From Oscillospiraceae bacterium (GTDB lineage: Bacteria; Bacillota; Clostridia; Oscillospirales; Ruminococcaceae), in assembly GCA_009778065.1 (NCBI GenBank), contig WRKM01000015.1, forward strand, positions 1 through 64,000: a DNA stretch of 64,000 nucleotides, given 5' to 3'. Every line of letters starts with the position of its first letter. The stretch's first letter is position 1. A program made the translations under genes and the position numbers. The notes below the pieces were generated by a model. The model did not search any database. It had not been told where the DNA came from and was given only the letters and a program-made list of their open reading frames with translations. This document shows, piece by piece, positions 59,494 to 64,000 of this stretch.

Positions 59494-60942
59494 TTAATAC
59501 GCCTTTCCCCATATTACTAAACAACTCGCGGGCTTTCCGCAACATACACATACATCGGAAATATGCCCTTCCGCTTCTTCGTTTAGCGGTATACATCTTG
59601 AACCCGCGCCTGTTTTTTCCTTTACTTCGTCCTCACAGGCTTCTTCACCGCACCACATCGCTTTTATAAAGCCATCGCCATTTTCCGAAAGCTTAGTATT
59701 CATTTCGTCTATGTTTTGGCAAATATAAGTTCTTGCGTTCATGTTTGCGAGGGCTTTTTCGTATATTCCTTTGGCAAGCTCGCGGAGCAGTTTTGCTACT
59801 TCTCCTTCAAGATTATCAAGAGTGACGAAAGTTTTTTCCCGCGTGTCGCGGCGGACTATTACGCATTGGTTTTGCTCTATGTCTTTAGGTCCTATTTCAA
59901 GCCTAAGAGGCACGCCTTTCATCTCGTATTCTGAAAATTTCCAACCTGCCGAATTGTCGCTGTCATCTAATTTCACGCGCAGTCCTGCGGATTTTATACG
60001 TTCTTCAAGCTCACGTGCTTTTTCGAGTACGCCTTCTTTATGCTGTGCAACAGGGATTATGACAACCTGAATCGGCGCAACGGAAGGCGGCAGAACCAAG
60101 CCGGAGTCGTCCCCATGAGACATTATTATACCGCCAATCAGCCGCGTGCTGACTCCCCACGAGGATTGATGAACATACTCAAGTTTGTTGTCCTTGCTTG
60201 AATAAGTTATATCGAAGGCGCGAGCAAAGCCGTCTCCGAAATAGTGGGTAGTCCCCGCTTGAAGTGCTTTACCGTCGTGCATCAGTGCCTCGATACAATA
60301 TGTCGACACTGCGCCTGCAAATTTGTCGCTTTCGGTTTTAATGCCCTTAATTACAGGCATATTCAAGCTTTCCGCACAGAAATCGGCATAAATATCTAAC
60401 ATACGCTCGGTTTCAAAAACGGCATCTTCCTTTGTGGCGTGAGCGGTATGACCTTCCTGCCACAAAAACTCGCGTGAACGCAGGAAAGGGCGGGTGGTTT
60501 TCTCCCAGCGTACCACAGAACACCATTGGTTATACAGTTTAGGCAAATCGCGGTAAGACGAGATGATTTGCTTATAATGCTCACAAAACAAGACCTCCGA
60601 GGTCGGACGCACACAAAGCCGCTCGCTTAATAATTCGCTCCCCCCGTGCGTCACCCACGCCACTTCAGGCGCAAAGCCTTCGATATGGTCTTTCTCCTTG
60701 TTTAACAAGCTCTCCGGTATAAACATCGGCATATAAACATTTTCATGCCCCGTGTCCTTAAAGCGTTTATCGAGGATTCTCTGTATATTCTCCCATATGG
60801 CGTAGCCGTAGGGTCGAATCACCATACAGCCCTTTACCCCTGAATACCCGATTAAATCAGCCTTTAAGACTATATCTGTGTACCATTTTGCAAAATCTTC
60901 ATCCCGCGAGGTTATTTCTTTCACAAGTTTTTTGTCTGACAT
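59494..60942 (-). CDS. proS: Prolyl-tRNA synthetase (archaeal/eukaryal-type, ProS type 3)
   Basis: A 482-aa class II aminoacyl-tRNA synthetase that charges tRNA-Pro. Motif 2 is in [18 protein letters not shown] and motif 3 in [26 protein letters not shown] and the proline-binding region precede them. The anticodon-binding domain ([20 protein letters not shown]) is followed by a C-terminal zinc-type domain with cysteines ([19 protein letters not shown]). It lacks the editing insertion of bacterial ProRS, and many Clostridia have this form. The leader is only about 45 nt, too short for a T-box. Confidence 0.95.
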   Translation of the reverse strand: MSDKKLVKEITSRDEDFAKWYTDIVLKADLIGYSGVKGCMVIRPYGYAIWENIQRILDKRFKDTGHENVYMPMFIPESLLNKEKDHIEGFAPEVAWVTHGGSELLSERLCVRPTSEVLFCEHYKQIISSYRDLPKLYNQWCSVVRWEKTTRPFLRSREFLWQEGHTAHATKEDAVFETERMLDIYADFCAESLNMPVIKGIKTESDKFAGAVSTYCIEALMHDGKALQAGTTHYFGDGFARAFDITYSSKDNKLEYVHQSSWGVSTRLIGGIIMSHGDDSGLVLPPSVAPIQVVIIPVAQHKEGVLEKARELEERIKSAGLRVKLDDSDNSAGWKFSEYEMKGVPLRLEIGPKDIEQNQCVIVRRDTREKTFVTLDNLEGEVAKLLRELAKGIYEKALANMNARTYICQNIDEMNTKLSENGDGFIKAMWCGEEACEDEVKEKTGAGSRCIPLNEEAEGHISDVCVCCGKPASCLVIWGKAY

Positions 60943-60992
60943 TTTGCCGTTTCCTTTCGCTTTTCTTATTTTTATTATTTTTCTTAAATTTC

Positions 60993-61034
60993 ATTATAAC
61001 ATGAATTGACACTGAATGTCAATTATGATATAAT
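60993..61034. promoter_or_regulatory. Interleaved divergent promoters of proS and the YcxB-like gene
   Basis: Plus strand: TTGACA (61006-61011), 17 bp, TATAAT (61029-61034). Minus strand: TTGACA (61017-61022), 18 bp, TATAAT (60993-60998). The two -35 boxes form one palindrome TTGACA-N5-TGTCAA and each lies in the other promoter's spacer, so both cannot be bound at once. Confidence 0.8.
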
Positions 61035-61078
61035 AATTTGTAGGCATTTGTTATTACATGAAAAAGTGGGGGCTTTTT

Positions 61079-61948
61079 ATGGCTTTTGAGTCGCTTCAGG
61101 GGATTAAGGCTTATTCGCATGGCTCTGAACAAACCTTCGTCGTTGGTGATTTTTTCGCTGTTTATTCTAAAAACGAGGAAATTCCGACCATTTATAACTG
61201 GGCGGAGGTAAAATCTATCATAGAAAACCGGACAGACTTCATTATCAATGTGGGGGGAGCTTCTTATGACATTCCGAAATCCTGCATCCCCGACGAACGT
61301 AAGCTGCTAAATCTGCGCGGCGTGCTTGAAGGTGCGGTGTCTACAAATCCGTCTATCGAATATCATCACCAAAAGCGTATTCTGCCGCCGAAATATTTAT
61401 ACATGAACGGCGATGTGAGCGGTGCGCCGTATATAGTGAGCGGCGTGTATAAAGAACGCGAGATAAATTTCAGTAATGTTATTTTGATTAATACCCGTAT
61501 AGGTAAGTTTTTAAAAATTTTTGCTGTTTTGGTTATTATTACGGCATTTTTACTCTTACACTTCTACTACGGCAATACGGACGAAAACTGGTTTTATTTT
61601 CTGCCTGTTTCTATTTTTGCAGGCGGAATCGCAACTATGATTATCTATTTAATCTGTGCGGTTATAGCAAACTTTCATTATTCATCCCTTGATAAAATTG
61701 ACCCCGCACTCTCAAAGGAGATAACCTTTACCATTTCGGAGGAGGGCTTCTCAGCGGTGGAAAGCCATTTGTATACGGGCGGTGAGTTCATACCCTGGAA
61801 TGAGGCAAATTACTTTATAGAGACCAACTCCGTCTTCATCGTTTATAAGAACAACAAAGCCGTTTTCTGGCTCCCGAAAAGGCTTTTTAAGAAAGAAGCG
61901 CAAAAAGAAATTTCAAAATTCATACACGAAAGACTTGTCCAGAAATAA
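61079..61948 (+). CDS. YcxB-like membrane protein
   Basis: A 289-aa protein with two adjacent membrane helices (FLKIFAVLVIITAFLLLHFY and FLPVSIFAGGIATMIIYLI, about residues 147-200). A PH-like C-terminal YcxB-type domain follows: TISEEGFSAVESHLYTGGEF, IPWNEANYFIET, AVFWLPKRLF. The N-terminal 140 residues are cytoplasmic and unrecognised. ATG 61079 is preferred because GTGGGGG lies just upstream; ATG 61058 has none. It is transcribed divergently from proS with interleaved promoters. The function is unknown. Confidence 0.75.
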   Translation: MAFESLQGIKAYSHGSEQTFVVGDFFAVYSKNEEIPTIYNWAEVKSIIENRTDFIINVGGASYDIPKSCIPDERKLLNLRGVLEGAVSTNPSIEYHHQKRILPPKYLYMNGDVSGAPYIVSGVYKEREINFSNVILINTRIGKFLKIFAVLVIITAFLLLHFYYGNTDENWFYFLPVSIFAGGIATMIIYLICAVIANFHYSSLDKIDPALSKEITFTISEEGFSAVESHLYTGGEFIPWNEANYFIETNSVFIVYKNNKAVFWLPKRLFKKEAQKEISKFIHERLVQK

Positions 61949-61987
61949 TCTACCCGCCGGACAGTATTCACCAAGGAGTACAGTAAT

Positions 61988-63454
61988 ATGAATCCTATTA
62001 TAAACGCATATCAGCTAATAGTCGGAAGCCGTGAATTTATGTTAGTCGATATTTCCCGTTCAACGGGGACTATAGGGACTGTCAATGTTTCCGAATTTGC
62101 ACAATACCCGCGCGGAGTCACCCCGATTACAGAACTCCTTTATGCCGGCGAAGAGGCAATCATAAATATGACAAGACCCGCGAGAGGTGATGAATATACG
62201 GATAAGCTCGTTCACCAAATCAGCACAATTACTATTTGCGGCGATAACGTAAAAACAATTCTGTCTGCAACGAGCGATAATTACTTCACCTATTCACACA
62301 GCATGGCAAAATCCCTAAACCCCGTCTTTGAGCTACTCAGTGACGGAGTTTATGTCTGTCATGAAGCGAAAATGATTCCCGGAAACGGGGCGGGGAACTT
62401 TTTTTGGAACGGATACACACAAAGACACATAGTCTCCGGAACGGCAAACTACAGCCGTAATATGGGAAAAGAGAGTAACTATACCCCTTGTTTTTTACTG
62501 CCGACGATGAATCCGTCCGAATTTTCCGAAGCCAAGGTAAAGACGCAGCGTGATAAACTCAGTGCGGGTAAGAGAATCGGGGGAGTGGCTCTGCATATGT
62601 CGGGTATGTTCTCAGCACTCTTAGACGGACATCATAGCGCAGTCGCCTGCCTTTTAAGCGACTTTGAGTTTAGATGTCTTTTGATAGAACCGATTCGGGA
62701 TATGTTGTACGAGACTCCCGAACAGGCGATGCAATACGGCAGAGAGCCGCGAATTATTGCCTTATCTTGCCCTTACGTTAAAATTCCTATGGAATTGATT
62801 CCGCCGCCTATGCTTGAGAGCTTTTTGCTCCGTAGAAACAATATAAAACCTAAGCATTATCAACAATTAAAGAAAAATGCAAATAAAATTCTGCGTACAG
62901 TGGGTAGAAAATCGCTTCCGCGAGAAGTGTTACTAAAAGCCGAGCATTTACCGAACCACGCCGCTATTGAGTCTGCTCATGCCGTGACCGAGCTTACAGA
63001 CGAACAATTAAACGCGCTTCTTGCCGGAGAAACAAAATACGAGGATAAAATTATCATATCGAGTAATTATTATAACAGTGTTATTACCGCTTGTAATTAT
63101 CTGCAATTTGAGGATTTTGAAAGGTTTTTGAGGTTTACTTTTACCATAATTGAAAATCCCGACCTAAAAGCCACCCACAAGTATATAATAGAAAGGCTGT
63201 GTACTATAAACAATAAAAAAATCTACGACTTTTTTACCGCTTTATCAGAAGAGGAAAAACTTGTTCATGCAGACCATATTTCGCAGATTGAGGCTTATAT
63301 TAAGGGTTATGAGAAGAATATAAACGACGTCTTAATTGATAAGGAAAACAAATCTAAAAGCTTAAACAGGGCTATGGGTTTCCTCGGCGGAGATTTAGAC
63401 CAGGCGGGAATAGCGCAAATGGAGGCTATCGTAAAAGCGTCAAGGAGAGGTTAA
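61988..63454 (+). CDS. Hypothetical protein, no recognised family (488 aa)
   Basis: A 488-aa soluble protein without signal peptide or membrane helices. The first 200 residues are strand-rich (AYQLIVGSREFMLVDIS, GAGNFFWNGYTQRHI), the middle is mixed (HMSGMFSALLDGHHSAVACLL, ALSCPYVKIPMELIPPP), and the last 150 residues are helical (NKKIYDFFTALSEEEKLVHA). AAGGAG precedes the ATG. It follows the YcxB-like gene by 39 bp on the same strand and ends at a bidirectional terminator. The HHS motif and conserved-looking D/E residues do not match a fold I know. Confidence 0.75.
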   Translation: MNPIINAYQLIVGSREFMLVDISRSTGTIGTVNVSEFAQYPRGVTPITELLYAGEEAIINMTRPARGDEYTDKLVHQISTITICGDNVKTILSATSDNYFTYSHSMAKSLNPVFELLSDGVYVCHEAKMIPGNGAGNFFWNGYTQRHIVSGTANYSRNMGKESNYTPCFLLPTMNPSEFSEAKVKTQRDKLSAGKRIGGVALHMSGMFSALLDGHHSAVACLLSDFEFRCLLIEPIRDMLYETPEQAMQYGREPRIIALSCPYVKIPMELIPPPMLESFLLRRNNIKPKHYQQLKKNANKILRTVGRKSLPREVLLKAEHLPNHAAIESAHAVTELTDEQLNALLAGETKYEDKIIISSNYYNSVITACNYLQFEDFERFLRFTFTIIENPDLKATHKYIIERLCTINNKKIYDFFTALSEEEKLVHADHISQIEAYIKGYEKNINDVLIDKENKSKSLNRAMGFLGGDLDQAGIAQMEAIVKASRRG

Positions 63455-63470
63455 TATAAAATAAATATAA

Positions 63471-63499
63471 AAAGGAATGGTTTGTGCGACCATTCCTTT
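63471..63499. terminator. Bidirectional terminator between convergent genes
   Basis: AAAGGAATGGT (63471-63481) pairs perfectly with ACCATTCCTTT (63489-63499). A and T runs lie on the two sides, so it works for both the 488-aa gene and ackA. Confidence 0.85.
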
Positions 63500-63513
63500 T
63501 GATTTATAGGTTT

Positions 63514-64000
63514 TTATAATCCGAACAGTTCTCTTGTACTTCTCGCAATAAGAAGCTCTTCATTCGTCGGCACGACCCAGACTTCAGCTTTACTTCCCTC
63601 AGCGGATATGCGTTTTAATTCTCCGCGAGACGCGCTGTTTACAGTTTTATCGAGCTTTATTCCTAAATACTCCATATTTTCGCACACGCCCTCACGCACA
63701 TCGGCGGCGTTTTCCCCTATTCCACCCGTGAAAATAACATAATCGAGTCCGTTCATCACTGCGGCGTAAGCACCTATGTATTTTATTATACCGTAACGCA
63801 GAATATCGCTCGCAAGTTCGGCTTTCTTGTCGCCGTCATTCATAGCGGCGGTTAAATCGCGGTTATCGCTGAATCCGCCGATTCCGAGCAGTCCGGATTC
63901 TTTATTGAGTACATTTTCCATTTCCGACGGGGACAGATTCAACTTTTTCATCATATAAGTAACAGCCGATGGGTCAATAGCACCGGAGCGGGTACCCATA
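63514..64000 (-). CDS. ackA: Acetate kinase, C-terminal part (runs off the window)
   Basis: The visible 161 residues are the end of acetate kinase: GTRSGAIDPSAVTYMM at the beginning of the visible part, the nucleotide-binding FTGGIGENAADVRE, and the closing VVPTNEELLIARSTREL. The enzyme makes ATP and acetate from acetyl phosphate in fermentation. The 5' part (about 240 residues) lies beyond base 64000, so the start and upstream neighbour (often pta) cannot be seen. It ends at the shared terminator at 63471-63499. Confidence 0.95.
   Translation of the reverse strand, partial: MGTRSGAIDPSAVTYMMKKLNLSPSEMENVLNKESGLLGIGGFSDNRDLTAAMNDGDKKAELASDILRYGIIKYIGAYAAVMNGLDYVIFTGGIGENAADVREGVCENMEYLGIKLDKTVNSASRGELKRISAEGSKAEVWVVPTNEELLIARSTRELFGL

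Noticed and set aside
60943-61005. T-box riboswitch for proS
   Set aside because: The leader is only about 45 nt long, with no specifier stem or antiterminator sequence.

Overview
The window comes from a strictly anaerobic, endospore-forming member of the Firmicutes, most likely a Clostridia lineage. Evidence for this is SpoIIID and SpoIIP, purine-rich ribosome binding sites with sigma-A type TTGACA-17-TATAAT promoters, an oxygen/superoxide cluster typical of anaerobes (flavodiiron protein, rubredoxin, ferritin, desulfoferrodoxin), ferrous iron uptake (FeoAB) and acetate kinase. No species is named because nothing in the sequence fixes one.

Layout. 0.2-8.0 kb: a six-gene, overlapping minus-strand operon (UbiA-family prenyltransferase, RPH-like dikinase, BtaA-like aminocarboxypropyl transferase, phytol/dolichol-kinase-like membrane protein, GNAT, OleC-like AMP ligase) that looks like an undescribed prenyl or amino-acid lipid pathway. 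8.1-10.4 kb: a scrap region with a deleted phosphate-binding-protein gene, a small conserved protein, a truncated PIN toxin with a small partner gene, a lipoprotein, and a tRNA-Ala followed by 91-bp tandem repeats. 11-15 kb: an XRE regulator, spoIIID and the oxygen-defence operon. 15-22 kb: two surface proteins, a chemoreceptor and a MerR regulator. 22.6-24 kb: tRNA-Leu with a structured trailer, then an SOS-box controlled XRE/ImmA pair. 24-31.6 kb: spoIIP, a beta-propeller lipoprotein, an epimerase-like SDR, a FliM-N-like micro-protein, a thioesterase, a GH8 oligosaccharide hydrolase and a putative carbohydrate-binding lipoprotein. 31.8-35.6 kb: feoAB divergent from a DtxR/MntR-type regulator with paired operators, then rmuC. 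35.6-42.1 kb: an Lsa-type ABC-F protein, a pseudo-HPt/receiver protein and a large hybrid histidine kinase. 42.3-58.8 kb: one ABC ATPase, an inserted AAA/DUF234 ATPase and four tandem giant FtsX-type permeases (B-A-B-A order) under a divergent PadR regulator. 59-64 kb: a surface protein, proS, a YcxB-like membrane protein, an unknown 488-aa protein and the end of ackA.

How the parts work together. The best candidates for new biology are the 8-kb lipid-like operon and the structured element downstream of both tRNA genes (a 6-bp stem with an ARC triloop, then a GGCAATATT hairpin, then a decayed copy of that tRNA's own 3' end). The quadruple permease array, apparently homogenised by gene conversion and sharing one ATPase, is a third. 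Everything here was read by eye: no alignment, structure or database search was run, and family names rest on motif recognition.
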